64,000 nt of DNA from an uncultured Oscillospiraceae bacterium. Its GTDB lineage: Bacteria; Bacillota; Clostridia; Oscillospirales; Ruminococcaceae. The notes beneath the pieces are model-generated. The model saw nothing but the letters and a program-made list of their open reading frames with translations, had not been told where the DNA came from and ran no database searches. How positions within the stretch are numbered: the stretch's first letter is position 1; each line of letters begins with the position of its first letter. Made by a program: the position numbers and the translations under genes. The stretch spans positions 86,998 to 150,997 of the forward strand of contig CAKSKG010000004.1 of the NCBI GenBank assembly GCA_934464775.1. The letters run 5' to 3'. This document shows positions 44,480 to 53,251 of the stretch, piece by piece.

Positions 44480-47400
44480 TCATTCAACAGCTTTCATTGA
44501 TGAAGCCATGTCGATGTTCATAAGCCTGAAATGCATGAAAAGATTTACTATGAACGAGAATACGGCGGTTATCAGCGCCGCATAAATGTAGCAGTGAGCC
44601 GTGATGTCAGGATTGAACATTACCGAATCCACCTCGCATTTGAGCAGGACGTATTTTTCAAATATCACACCAACGCCCATTCCGCAGAGAATTCCGATAA
44701 GCGTCGAGATGATGTTTTCACGGTAAATATAGGCAGATACCTCGCCGTCAAAGAAGCCAAGCACCTTTATTGTGGCAAGCTCACGGACACGTTCATTTAT
44801 GCTGATGCTGACAAGGTTGAACAGTATAACGAATGCCAGCGCACCTGCAAATCCGATTATCAGCACTACCACAAGATTCATGCTGCTTATAAGATCGTTG
44901 AACTTCTGCGTTCCGTCACTGGAATAGGAAACAGCCCGAACAGCAGGATTTTTAAGAAGTGAAGCTGCAAATTCATGGTTTTCATCGCCCGATTTGTTTA
45001 TGAGCATGATGTTGTCGGCATTTTCACCGAAAAGCGATTGGCAGGTGTCTTTCGTCATGTAGATGTAATGACCTGTGTAGTTTTCGGTTATTGCCGTAAC
45101 GGCAACAGTGCCCGAAGCCCCCTCAATGCTTATTCTGTCGCCTGCCTTAACGCCCAAAAGACGTGAAAGCTTTTCCGTAATTATCACTCCCGAGGAGGAT
45201 ATCATCTGGGGCATTTTTGTTTTTCGGTCACGAAGAGAAATGTATCTGTTCAGCCCCGAAGGATCGTCGGGAGCAAATACATAGCAGTCCTCGGCAGTAT
45301 TGCCGCCGAATGAAACGGTTTTCGTTTTCTGATATGCGCCCATGCTTTCGGCTGAATCCATTGACACGAGCATATTTTCCAACTTGTCAAGATCGGCTGT
45401 ATCGGCTTTTTCGTCAATAACTGCGATCATATCATATTTGAATATGCCGCCGAACTGCTTGTCAACGATCGAAGAAATGGCATACTGCAAGCCGAAGCCC
45501 GTAACAAGAAGTCCCGTACAGCCTGCGATCCCGATAACTGTCATGAAAAATCTGCTCTTGTAGCGGAGAAGATTTCTGAATGTGACCTTGAATGTAAAGC
45601 TCAGATGCTTCCATATGAACGGAATGCGCTCCAGCAGTACACGTCTGCCGTCCTTCGGCGGCTTCGGGCGCATAAGCTGTGCAGGTGAGGAGATAAGCTC
45701 CGTCCGTGCGGCAATTCCTGCGGAAAGTCCCGTGCAGACAAGCGAAACCGCAAGACAGCCGATGAAATAGCTCCACAGGAATGGCGTGCTGATATAGGGG
45801 AAGCAGTACATCGTCTGATATGCAATGAAAATTATCCTCGGGATAAGCGGCAGTCCGATGCACACGCCTGCGGTGCTGCCGATAATGCTTGCGGCAGCCG
45901 CATACATGATGTATTGAGCGGCAATAGCGCCGTTTCCGAAGCCCAGAGCTTTCAGTGTTCCCGTTTCGGTGCGCTGTTCTTCGACCATTCGGGTCATTGT
46001 GCATACGCATACAAGGGCAGCGATAAGAATGAAGAACACGGGGAATACGGCGGCAATAGCATCAACACGTTCCGTATCGGAGCCATAGTCCGCATATCCG
46101 GGGTTCAGATCGTCACGGTCGAATACGTACCATTCCCCGTCGGCAAGCTCCTCTTCCATTTCGGCTTCCGCATCGTCCAGCTTTTGATAGCCCTCGTCGA
46201 TCTTGGCTTTGGCTTCGTCAAGCTGGGTCTTGCTTTCTTCAAGGCGCTTTTCGTTGTCCTCAATGTTTTTCTGTGCCTCTTCAAACTGCTGTTCGCCCTC
46301 TTCAAGAGCGGCGGAGTTTTCCTCGGCAATGCGCTGGGATTCATCTATCTGTGCGGATATTGTATCGCACTGACTGCGTATAGCTTCGTTTGTGTTGGAT
46401 ATCGTTTCATGATATGTGAGCTTGGAAACCTCGTCCGTTTTTGGATCGGTAATGATATAGACAGCCAGCATATCCTTTATCCGAATATCTATATTAAAGT
46501 AATCATAAAGCGACTGTATCTCGCCGAGACTGTCAACAAGACCCGTCGGCAGAGACTTAACATAAGCCTCGGAATAATCCTCCAGTATCTTGTCAACCGT
46601 ATCGCAGGAACTGCGGAGCGATTCAAGCTTTTCACGGGATTCGGCTATCTGTTCCAGCGCAGCTTCATATTCCTTTTTGCTTTCGGTGAAATCACGCTGA
46701 TTGGTTTCAAAGTCGGATTTGCCGCTTTCCAGCTGTTTTACGCCTGTTTCATAGGATTTTCTGCCGCGCTCGTATTCCTTTTCGGCATTTTCAAGCTTGG
46801 TGCGCTCCTTGTCGGTCTTTTCGGTGAATTCACTGCGTATCTCGTCACTGCGTATTTCTATGCGCTCGGCGCTTATATCCTCAAGCTCTGTTTTCAGTGA
46901 CTTTGAAGCGGCTTCATATTGACTGCCGTAAGGATCGTATTCGGAAAAATCCTTTCCAGTAAGGTAAATGTCGGTATATACCTCATAGCTGAAATTGCTT
47001 TCGGGGATAAATACATATCCGTTCAGCACGCCGTTTCCGACAGTTGTGGAGCCATGCTCAAAGGAAACATATATCGGTGAGCGTACAAGTCCCACAACGG
47101 TATATTCCGTATTTGATACGATATCGGAAATATCTGTATCATCATCGGGAGAGGAAAGCGTTATCTTTTCTCCGACAGAAAATCCGCCGCATTTGTATGC
47201 GTTGAAGTCGGCAAGACATTCGCTGTCATTTTCGGGAAGCCTGCCCTCTTCAAGAATGAATCTGTTCAGCTTGTCCTCGGGCGAATAGGAATACACCGTA
47301 ACGGTGATGTTCTCATCGGGACGGCTTATTATAAGGTCAGCCGAATAGCCTGCCTCGGCTGTATCAACATTTTCAGCTGCCGCAAGAGCGGAAAGGTCGC

Positions 47401-47611
47401 CGTCGGTAAGTCCCAGCGATGATTTTATATGCATATCCGCAAGAGACTGCGCCTTGAAGTAATCCCATGCGGAGGACTTCATATAGGGTGCGGAAGCCTT
47501 TACTCCCGAAAAAAAAGCGCAGCCGATAGCGATTATCAGCATTATCGAAATGAATCTGCCCCGTGTGCGGTGCAGGCTTACCAGTGTGTTTTTTATAAGC
47601 TTGTTCTTCAT
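44480..47611 (-). CDS. FtsX/MacB-type ABC exporter permease with long periplasm-side coiled coil
   Basis: A 1,043-residue permease. The ATG at 47611 (MKNKLIKNTLVSLHRTRGRF) is preferred; a GTG four codons earlier would overlap the ATPase stop. Helix 1 lies at about 15-35, then an external MacB-like domain with a long coiled coil (about 265-340 and 430-500, rich in Glu/Lys, ITESKKEYE-type), three helices with an FtsX signature (PVFFILIAALVCVCTMTRM) and a linker. A second half with SRFFMTVIGIAGCTGLLVTGFG and four more helices follows. This double FtsX layout occurs in lipid or peptide exporters of Firmicutes. It forms an operon with the ATPase gene; the cargo is unknown. Confidence 0.9.
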   Translation of the reverse strand: MKNKLIKNTLVSLHRTRGRFISIMLIIAIGCAFFSGVKASAPYMKSSAWDYFKAQSLADMHIKSSLGLTDGDLSALAAAENVDTAEAGYSADLIISRPDENITVTVYSYSPEDKLNRFILEEGRLPENDSECLADFNAYKCGGFSVGEKITLSSPDDDTDISDIVSNTEYTVVGLVRSPIYVSFEHGSTTVGNGVLNGYVFIPESNFSYEVYTDIYLTGKDFSEYDPYGSQYEAASKSLKTELEDISAERIEIRSDEIRSEFTEKTDKERTKLENAEKEYERGRKSYETGVKQLESGKSDFETNQRDFTESKKEYEAALEQIAESREKLESLRSSCDTVDKILEDYSEAYVKSLPTGLVDSLGEIQSLYDYFNIDIRIKDMLAVYIITDPKTDEVSKLTYHETISNTNEAIRSQCDTISAQIDESQRIAEENSAALEEGEQQFEEAQKNIEDNEKRLEESKTQLDEAKAKIDEGYQKLDDAEAEMEEELADGEWYVFDRDDLNPGYADYGSDTERVDAIAAVFPVFFILIAALVCVCTMTRMVEEQRTETGTLKALGFGNGAIAAQYIMYAAAASIIGSTAGVCIGLPLIPRIIFIAYQTMYCFPYISTPFLWSYFIGCLAVSLVCTGLSAGIAARTELISSPAQLMRPKPPKDGRRVLLERIPFIWKHLSFTFKVTFRNLLRYKSRFFMTVIGIAGCTGLLVTGFGLQYAISSIVDKQFGGIFKYDMIAVIDEKADTADLDKLENMLVSMDSAESMGAYQKTKTVSFGGNTAEDCYVFAPDDPSGLNRYISLRDRKTKMPQMISSSGVIITEKLSRLLGVKAGDRISIEGASGTVAVTAITENYTGHYIYMTKDTCQSLFGENADNIMLINKSGDENHEFAASLLKNPAVRAVSYSSDGTQKFNDLISSMNLVVVLIIGFAGALAFVILFNLVSISINERVRELATIKVLGFFDGEVSAYIYRENIISTLIGILCGMGVGVIFEKYVLLKCEVDSVMFNPDITAHCYIYAALITAVFSFIVNLFMHFRLMNIDMASSMKAVE

Positions 47612-47616
47612 AGGCG

Positions 47617-48318
47617 TTACCACTCTATCTCTTCAACAGGCGCAGGACGGCGGTTCAGCACGATCTTTGACACCTTGCTGTTTTTCATTGTGATAACACG
47701 GTCTGCCATCGGAGTTATCGCCTGATTGTGAGTTATAACGATAACTGTCATGCCGTTTTCACGGCAGGTCCTGTGGAGCAGTGAAAGTATCGTTTTTCCC
47801 GTGTTGTAGTCAAGAGCGCCCGTCGGTTCATCGCAGAGCAGCAGCTTGGGATTTTTTGCAAGGGCACGTGCTATGGAAACACGCTGCTGTTCTCCTCCCG
47901 AAAGCTGAGCTGGGAAGTTGTTCATTCTGTCGGCAAGCCCCACTTGCTTCAGCACCGTTGCAGGGTCAAGAGAATTTTTGCATATCTGAGCTGCCAGCTC
48001 AACGTTTTCAAGAGCGGTAAGATTCTGCACAAGATTGTAAAACTGGAAAACGAAGCCGATATCATAGCGGCGGTAGGCGGTCATCTGCTTTTTGTTGTAG
48101 GAAGCGATGTTGTTTCCGTCAACAATGATATCTCCGCTGTCGCAGCGGTCCATTCCGCCCAGCATATTGAGAACGGTGGTCTTGCCTGCGCCCGAAGCGC
48201 CAACGATAAGGGCAAATTCTCCCTGTTCGATATCAAAAGAAACGCCGTCCGAGGCGGTTATCGTCACTTCGCCCATTTTATAGGACTTATATACATCTTT
48301 AAGAGTTACAAAGCTCAT
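47617..48318 (-). CDS. ABC exporter ATPase (LolD/MacB type)
   Basis: A 233-residue ATPase with Walker A GASGAGKTT, the signature LSGGEQQRVSIARAL, Walker B LLLCDEPTGALD and the H-loop VIVITHNQ. The LLCDEPTGALDYNTGK stretch marks the MacB/LolD/BceA branch paired with FtsX-type permeases. GGAGG precedes the ATG. It is the first gene of the operon, six bases before the permease start. Confidence 0.95.
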   Translation of the reverse strand: MSFVTLKDVYKSYKMGEVTITASDGVSFDIEQGEFALIVGASGAGKTTVLNMLGGMDRCDSGDIIVDGNNIASYNKKQMTAYRRYDIGFVFQFYNLVQNLTALENVELAAQICKNSLDPATVLKQVGLADRMNNFPAQLSGGEQQRVSIARALAKNPKLLLCDEPTGALDYNTGKTILSLLHRTCRENGMTVIVITHNQAITPMADRVITMKNSKVSKIVLNRRPAPVEEIEW

Positions 48319-48502
48319 TTTTTAGTTCCTCCGTTTAAGGTTGGAAGTGTTAGATTTGGTTATAACATTTTATATATACATAATTTATTATAACATTTTA
48401 CACATAGGGTTTGAAGTGGCAATTTAAACAAATTTCGTATAGGCTTTACAAAAATATCCCGTTTTTTTGTTGATATCATTATGTTTTGCAGTAAATGTAC
48501 TA

Positions 48503-48531
48503 TTGAAATATCGGGCAGAATGATATATAAT
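48503..48531 (+). promoter_or_regulatory. Promoter of the 62-residue gene
   Basis: TTGAAA (48503-48508), 17 bases, TATAAT (48526-48531), about 30 bases before the GTG start. Confidence 0.75.
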
Positions 48532-48562
48532 ATATGTATGATCTGCGAAAGGAAGGATAGCT

Positions 48563-48751
48563 GTGCCAAAGATAAAGCATATCAATGCGGACGTTCTGTC
48601 CGATAAGGAAATGACCATGTTTTCGGACAAATTCGACAATGCCGAAAGGCGCATGAACGAAAAGCTCTGCGAAGAGATAGACCGACGCAAAACAGGGCTT
48701 GTCAGAACTGAAAGCGGTATATGGGTCCCCGACAAAAATATCCCGCAGTAA
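48563..48751 (+). CDS. Small acidic-basic protein of unknown function
   Basis: A 62-residue protein with a GTG start, AAGGAAGGA five bases upstream, and its own promoter and terminator. It is charged and helical (KEMTMFSDKFDNAERRMNEK) with a WVPDKNIPQ end and no membrane helix. I do not recognise the family, but the complete expression signals argue for a real gene. Confidence 0.7.
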   Translation: MPKIKHINADVLSDKEMTMFSDKFDNAERRMNEKLCEEIDRRKTGLVRTESGIWVPDKNIPQ

Positions 48752-48753
48752 AA

Positions 48754-48794
48754 GATCACCTCCGAAACTTTATGCTTCGGAGGTGTGATTCTTT
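48754..48794. terminator. Bidirectional terminator
   Basis: Stem TCACCTCCGAA / TTCGGAGGTGTGA between the 62-residue gene and dpaB. Confidence 0.75.
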
Positions 48795-48805
48795 ATAGGG
48801 AGGGA

Positions 48806-49405
48806 TTATTCAATAATTATCGGCTGGAGCTGTCTGTGTTCCAGTGCCGCCGCTGCGGCTTCGGGTATAAGCGAAAAATCCGCAACTGCCGAGCAGGGCT
48901 TTTTATCGGGCATATCCTGCCTTATGGGCACGAAGTAATAATTCCTGCGGTTCAGCAGCTCACCGATATTTTTTGCCGAGGCGGAAAGTGCGTCATTGGT
49001 GGAAAATGCGATAAGAACGGGAGAGCCGCTCCTAAGATGTGACTTTACCGCTAAGGTCACGGGAGTGTCCGTTACAGCCATAGCCAGCTTTGCGGCGGTA
49101 TTTCCCGTGCAGGGAGCGCATATCAGCAGATCAAACATTCTTTTCGGGCCGATAGGCTCTGCATCGGTTATTGTGGCAATTACCTTTCTGCCGCATATGT
49201 CCTCCGCACGTTTTATGTTGTCTGCGGCAGTGCCGAAGCGTGTATCGAGACTGTATGCATTGAATGACATCAGGGGCGTAAGCTCCGCTCCCAGTGAAAT
49301 AAGCTTTTCCATTGCGGAAAAAGCTTTTTCAAAAGTACAGAACGAGCCGCACATCGCAAAGCCGATACGCTTTCCCTGCAATATGCCGAGGTCGGGACTA
49401 TTCAT
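48806..49405 (-). CDS. dpaB: Dipicolinate synthase subunit B
   Basis: A 199-residue flavoprotein-fold subunit: IGFAMCGSFCTFEKA at the start (the SpoVFB/Dfp-type loop) and FDLLICAPCTGNTAAKLA, where flavin binds. With DpaA it makes dipicolinic acid, the core chelator of endospores, from dihydrodipicolinate. Its start overlaps the dpaA stop by eight bases, so the two are translated in a coupled way. It implies that the organism can make, or recently made, heat-resistant spores. Confidence 0.93.
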   Translation of the reverse strand: MNSPDLGILQGKRIGFAMCGSFCTFEKAFSAMEKLISLGAELTPLMSFNAYSLDTRFGTAADNIKRAEDICGRKVIATITDAEPIGPKRMFDLLICAPCTGNTAAKLAMAVTDTPVTLAVKSHLRSGSPVLIAFSTNDALSASAKNIGELLNRRNYYFVPIRQDMPDKKPCSAVADFSLIPEAAAAALEHRQLQPIIIE

Positions 49406-50267
49406 TGAGCTTCCTCCTTTCGGAAACTATGTTTTCTATCGCATCGGCGATCATTGCTCCTGCCGAACGGGGAGCGGTCTTTCCGGGAATGCCGAGAGCA
49501 TTCACCGCACGTATGCCGAGACGTTCCGCCGCCGCAAAATCGGTTCCGCCCGGTGCGGAAGCAAGATCGATTATCAAAGCGTTTTTATCCATATGTTCAA
49601 GAACGCTGCTGTCGGTGACAGGCGCAGGTATTGTATTGAATATCAGAGTATATCCGTCGGGGGAATGCTCATATTCCTCAATGCTTATTGCCCTGCACCC
49701 CATAACACGCGCCTTTGCACGGTCGGAGCTTTTTCTTGCGGCGGCGGTGATATCCGCTCCGAAGCCCGAAAGCACTCGTATCAGTGCTTTTGCGATCCTG
49801 CCCATGCCAAGGATCAGTATTTTCTGTCTGTAAAGCATGATGCTCTGCATCTGCAATGCAAGCATGACAGCGCCCTCTGCGGTAGCGAGAGCATTCATGA
49901 CGGCAAGCTCTTCACTGTCCAGATAATCGGTCACATAGATGTTTTTCTGTGCGAATACGCTTCTTACCTTGTCGGTGACTTTTCCGCCGAAAACGCTTCC
50001 GCCTCTGCGGACAAGACCTGTCAGCTCGGAGAGCTTCACGGGCTCGGCAGCTGCGGGAGCATTAAGATGTATCCCGTCATTTGATACGGGCAGCGGCAGG
50101 ATAAGGCAGTCGGCAGGGGGCATACCTCCCGAGTTCATGGATATCTCGGCACCGCCCGGGTCGCCGCTGGGGTACAGTGCCACCGTCCTGAACCCTTTTG
50201 AGGCGAAGGCTTCGGCAGCCGCAGCAAACCGCATATCTCCGCCTGCGATTATATATGTTTCAGCCAT
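49398..50267 (-). CDS. dpaA: Dipicolinate synthase subunit A
   Basis: A 289-residue dehydrogenase-type subunit. After an N-terminal sensor-like domain (IIAGGDMRFAAAAEAFASKG), residues about 130-289 form a Rossmann domain with ILILGMGRIAKALIRVL as dinucleotide loop and NTIPAPV. The gene starts dpaAB; AAGGAG precedes the ATG. A sigma-K-like promoter candidate is at 50337-50364. Unlike the Bacillus spoVF locus, no asd, dapG or dapA gene follows. Confidence 0.93.
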   Translation of the reverse strand: MAETYIIAGGDMRFAAAAEAFASKGFRTVALYPSGDPGGAEISMNSGGMPPADCLILPLPVSNDGIHLNAPAAAEPVKLSELTGLVRRGGSVFGGKVTDKVRSVFAQKNIYVTDYLDSEELAVMNALATAEGAVMLALQMQSIMLYRQKILILGMGRIAKALIRVLSGFGADITAAARKSSDRAKARVMGCRAISIEEYEHSPDGYTLIFNTIPAPVTDSSVLEHMDKNALIIDLASAPGGTDFAAAERLGIRAVNALGIPGKTAPRSAGAMIADAIENIVSERRKLNE

Positions 50268-50336
50268 TTCGGAATCTCCTTAAATATGATGAGAAAGCTA
50301 TGGAAGGCGATTTGTGTTTCCATATTTCCTCTTTGT

Positions 50337-50364
50337 CATTATATGTCTTTCCGAGGGGCTGTGT
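50337..50364 (-). promoter_or_regulatory. Possible sigma-K promoter of dpaAB
   Basis: Minus strand: AC (within TAACA, 50364-50363), 17 bases, CATATAATG (50345-50337), like the late mother-cell sigma-K pattern (AC, 16-17, CATAnnnTA) with one mismatch at the end. The leader is about 60 bases. Confidence 0.35.
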
Positions 50365-50380
50365 TACCCTAAAATTTGTG

Positions 50381-50409
50381 TTGCAAAATCTATTATAATA
50401 TGGTATACT
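50381..50409 (+). promoter_or_regulatory. Promoter of the four-helix membrane gene
   Basis: TTGCAA (50381-50386), 17 bases, TATACT (50404-50409), about 45 bases before 50453. Confidence 0.65.
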
Positions 50410-50452
50410 ATAAAATATGTTGTCATGGAAATTTTCCCGAAAGGCGGATAAT

Positions 50453-50971
50453 ATGAAAATAAAGACCGATAGGATTTTTACGGTAAAAAATAAAATAAAG
50501 GCTTCAATAATATGCGGAGCGGCAGTTCTGCTGTGGCTTATTCTGTGGAAGATATTTCCCATGGAATTTTACTCGCTGTTTTTTGCAAGCAATGTCGGCA
50601 GCAATATAATGCTTCTGCTTCTTATACTTGTTATCTCGATACCCTGCAATCTGCTTTTTTCAAAGATAACAAAGTCGGATATATCAATGACGCTGACACT
50701 TATAAAAGATGTGGTGCTTATGACTGCGGCTGCATATACTTTTTCCGTTTTCAGATACAGTCATACATGGATATTCATTATAGCTCTGGTGCTTCATCTT
50801 GCCGCCGAATTTTTTGTTACGGGCTTTGCCGATGAGGGCGAGGGTGTGCTGAATCCGCCTATAAAAAGAAAACCGCTGATGACAGCGGTTTGGTCAGCGG
50901 TCCATATTATATTGGCAGACGGGCTTTTGCTCCTGCTTATGTATACAATGGCGCACGTTTTCAGAGGATAA
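50453..50971 (+). CDS. Small integral membrane protein
   Basis: A 172-residue protein; the ATG at 50453 has AAAGG eight bases upstream and begins MKIKTDRIF. Five hydrophobic segments are visible (CGAAVLLWLILWKIF, LLLLILVISIPCNL, VVLMTAAAYTFSVF, IFIIALVLHLAAEFF, LLLLLMYTMAHVF). No recognised family motif. Its stop is only two bases from the stop of the convergent C39-like gene, with no terminator between. Confidence 0.75.
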   Translation: MKIKTDRIFTVKNKIKASIICGAAVLLWLILWKIFPMEFYSLFFASNVGSNIMLLLLILVISIPCNLLFSKITKSDISMTLTLIKDVVLMTAAAYTFSVFRYSHTWIFIIALVLHLAAEFFVTGFADEGEGVLNPPIKRKPLMTAVWSAVHIILADGLLLLLMYTMAHVFRG

Positions 50972-50973
50972 GC

Positions 50974-51819
50974 TCACTCGTTTTTCAGTTTTTTGACCGC
51001 AACGGTCTGACAGCCGTTTTCATTCCAGCGGCGTATGAATGCTTCCTTGCTGTACGGAACGATAGCGGCGTCCTCGCCTGCGTCCATGAAGTAATAGGCA
51101 TTGGGGTCATAGCCCACAAGCACGAGAGTATGGGAATTGCCCAGCCATGAGATGTTTCTTCCCGTGCCGATGCCTGTCCAGTCGGACTGCCTGTTGTAGC
51201 GGTAAGGCTCCATGTCCTGCGAAGCCCATACGATAAGCGGAACACCCTCCGAAAGCAGCTTTTCGATATCGGCTGAATTAAGGTCTTTGAGTATCACTGC
51301 CTTATAATTGTCGGACTGCTTCTGAACGCTGAAATACGAATTGAGTGCCTTTACGATAACAGGCGCATAGCAGCCGTAGCCCGATTTTTTCGGGTCGCCT
51401 GCAAAGGTCTGATAAGGGTCGGGACCGTATGAGGTGCCATTGTCATCAACATAAAAATTGTCGCTCTGGCGCATATAGCTGTCGGACAGAACCACCTTGT
51501 CAATATCAAATCCAAGATATTGGAGCAGAGCGTCTGCGCAGGTTATCTCGCAGCCGGTCGGAAGCTCGGGAAACTGGCTTATAACGGGGAAGTCTATCAT
51601 TACCTTTCCCATAAATGCTTCGGGCTTATCGTAGCCTTCGCCAAGCTCTTCCACAGTATAGCCTGCATATGTTCCGTGAGGATCGGCATCAAGCTCCGCA
51701 TATTTTATTCTTTCGTTTATGCGGCTGCTGTATGTACTGTCTGCCCAAACCATATCGGTTATGTAAGTGCATACGATCAGAGCCGCTCCCAGAACAGCAA
51801 TTATTTTTCCGTTGAGCAC
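50974..51819 (-). CDS. C39-like (C39_2) cysteine peptidase, membrane-anchored
   Basis: A 281-residue protein with a GTG start at 51819, GGAGG seven bases upstream. One N-terminal signal anchor (about residues 6-22) puts the domain outside the cell. The catalytic Cys is C90 in ELPTGCEITCADALL and the His lies in SHTLVLVGYD, then YYFMDAG: the pattern of papain-like C39_2 proteins. Double-glycine leader peptidases are in the related C39 family, but no ABC transporter or bacteriocin gene is beside it, so a wall-associated hydrolase is more likely. Confidence 0.85.
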   Translation of the reverse strand: MLNGKIIAVLGAALIVCTYITDMVWADSTYSSRINERIKYAELDADPHGTYAGYTVEELGEGYDKPEAFMGKVMIDFPVISQFPELPTGCEITCADALLQYLGFDIDKVVLSDSYMRQSDNFYVDDNGTSYGPDPYQTFAGDPKKSGYGCYAPVIVKALNSYFSVQKQSDNYKAVILKDLNSADIEKLLSEGVPLIVWASQDMEPYRYNRQSDWTGIGTGRNISWLGNSHTLVLVGYDPNAYYFMDAGEDAAIVPYSKEAFIRRWNENGCQTVAVKKLKNE

Positions 51820-51948
51820 AGCTTCACCTCCCAGACTGTTTTCTATTATTTTACCATACAACGCCGTTCCGGTCAATCCCAAACCACACCTATCCGCAAA
51901 AAAATTCACCGACACAGTGGCACTATTTCACACGGCTTTCATGTGGAT

Positions 51949-52260
51949 TCACCATAATTTAATCATTATCAAACATCCGACAAAACCAACTACCCAAGGA
52001 ATTGCATAGGATAATAAGTTTGCTTTGTTTTTTCTCAAAAGTATAAATGCTGCTATTGTCACGATAAGCCAAGCAAGCATCATAATATATCCGAATGGGA
52101 CAAAGAACATATCTTCATCATAGTCTTTTGAATAGGGATCAATTTGCGGAAATGCAAATGCCAATCCCAATAAGCCCAGATAATTTCCGATCGTTCCCTG
52201 CAAAAGACCGAATATAACTAATAATACTTTTTTGAATTTAACGGATAAATCGCTGTTCAC
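51949..52260 (-). CDS. Small three-helix membrane protein
   Basis: A 103-residue protein (GTG at 52260 with GGGGG seven bases before it; a longer version from the ATG at 52320 is possible). Three hydrophobic segments: VLLVIFGLLQGTIGNYLGLLGLAF, YIMMLAWLIVTIAAFILL and YAIPWVVGFVGCLIMIKL. No family recognised. Confidence 0.6.
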   Translation of the reverse strand: MNSDLSVKFKKVLLVIFGLLQGTIGNYLGLLGLAFAFPQIDPYSKDYDEDMFFVPFGYIMMLAWLIVTIAAFILLRKNKANLLSYAIPWVVGFVGCLIMIKLW

Positions 52261-52350
52261 TTTCACGCCCCCACTTAAATCACGATTTACTACGTTTCCA
52301 TTATACCATATAATTTTCATATTTCAATATATCGGAGAGGAGTTTTTACA

Positions 52351-53187
52351 ATGACAGGACTTGTTCTTGAAGGCGGTACATTCCGTGCGATATTTTCCGC
52401 AGGCGTTATGGACGCTTTTCTTGAAAAGGGCATAGAATTTCCGTATATAGTCGGTGTTTCCGCAGGAATATCCAATGCTGCCTCCTATGTATCGGGGCAG
52501 TCGGGCAGAAATCTTGAGATACTTGAAAAATATCGTAATGACAGGCGGTATTTGGGGGTATCCAACTTTTTTGAATGCGGCAGTCTGTTCGGGACGGATT
52601 TTGTGTTCAATCAGATACCGAATGTGCTGATACCCTTTGATTATGAAAAATATCACAGCTATAAAGGTAAATTTTTAGTTGGCGTTACAGATGCGGAAAC
52701 AGGAAAAAGCAGATTTTATGACGGCATAAAAGACACCGATAAGTGGACTTATCTCCGTGCGACCTGCGCTATACCCATGGTTTTCCGTGAACAGTACATA
52801 AACGGCAGACCATATTATGACGGCGGACTTTCCTCACCGATATGCATCAGAAAAGCTCTTAAAGACGGCTGTGACAAGGCGGTGATTATCCTTACCCAGC
52901 CCAAGGGCTTTGTGAAAAAATGCGGCAAGGGAAATATTGCGGCTTCAATGCTTATCAGAAAAAAATATCCGATAATGAGCAGGGAGCTTCTGCTGCGCCA
53001 TAAGCTTTACAACAAGCAGATAAAATTCTGCGAGGAACTGGAAAGACAGGGCAAGGCAATAATTATCCGTCCCGACAGAAAGCTTTCAAGCTTTGAAAAG
53101 GATACCCGTGTTATTGCGGCAAATTACAGACACGGGTATATCAAGGGATTGGAAATTGCCGAAAAAGTGAAGAATTTCATAAAATAA
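52351..53187 (+). CDS. Patatin-like phospholipase
   Basis: A 278-residue serine lipase of the YjjU/RssA group. It has the oxyanion loop LEGGTFRAIF, nucleophile S37 in GVSAG, and the catalytic Asp157 in YYDGGLSSP. There is no signal peptide, so it would act on lipids from the cytoplasmic side. AGGAG precedes the ATG. It is followed by the CE2-like esterase on the same strand, though a short gap and promoter-like AT-rich sequence (53188-53251) separate them. Confidence 0.9.
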   Translation: MTGLVLEGGTFRAIFSAGVMDAFLEKGIEFPYIVGVSAGISNAASYVSGQSGRNLEILEKYRNDRRYLGVSNFFECGSLFGTDFVFNQIPNVLIPFDYEKYHSYKGKFLVGVTDAETGKSRFYDGIKDTDKWTYLRATCAIPMVFREQYINGRPYYDGGLSSPICIRKALKDGCDKAVIILTQPKGFVKKCGKGNIAASMLIRKKYPIMSRELLLRHKLYNKQIKFCEELERQGKAIIIRPDRKLSSFEKDTRVIAANYRHGYIKGLEIAEKVKNFIK

Positions 53188-53251
53188 GGTTGACAATGCT
53201 TTTAGATGTGTAATATAATAAAAACAGTATTAATTGAAAGGAAAATAAAAA

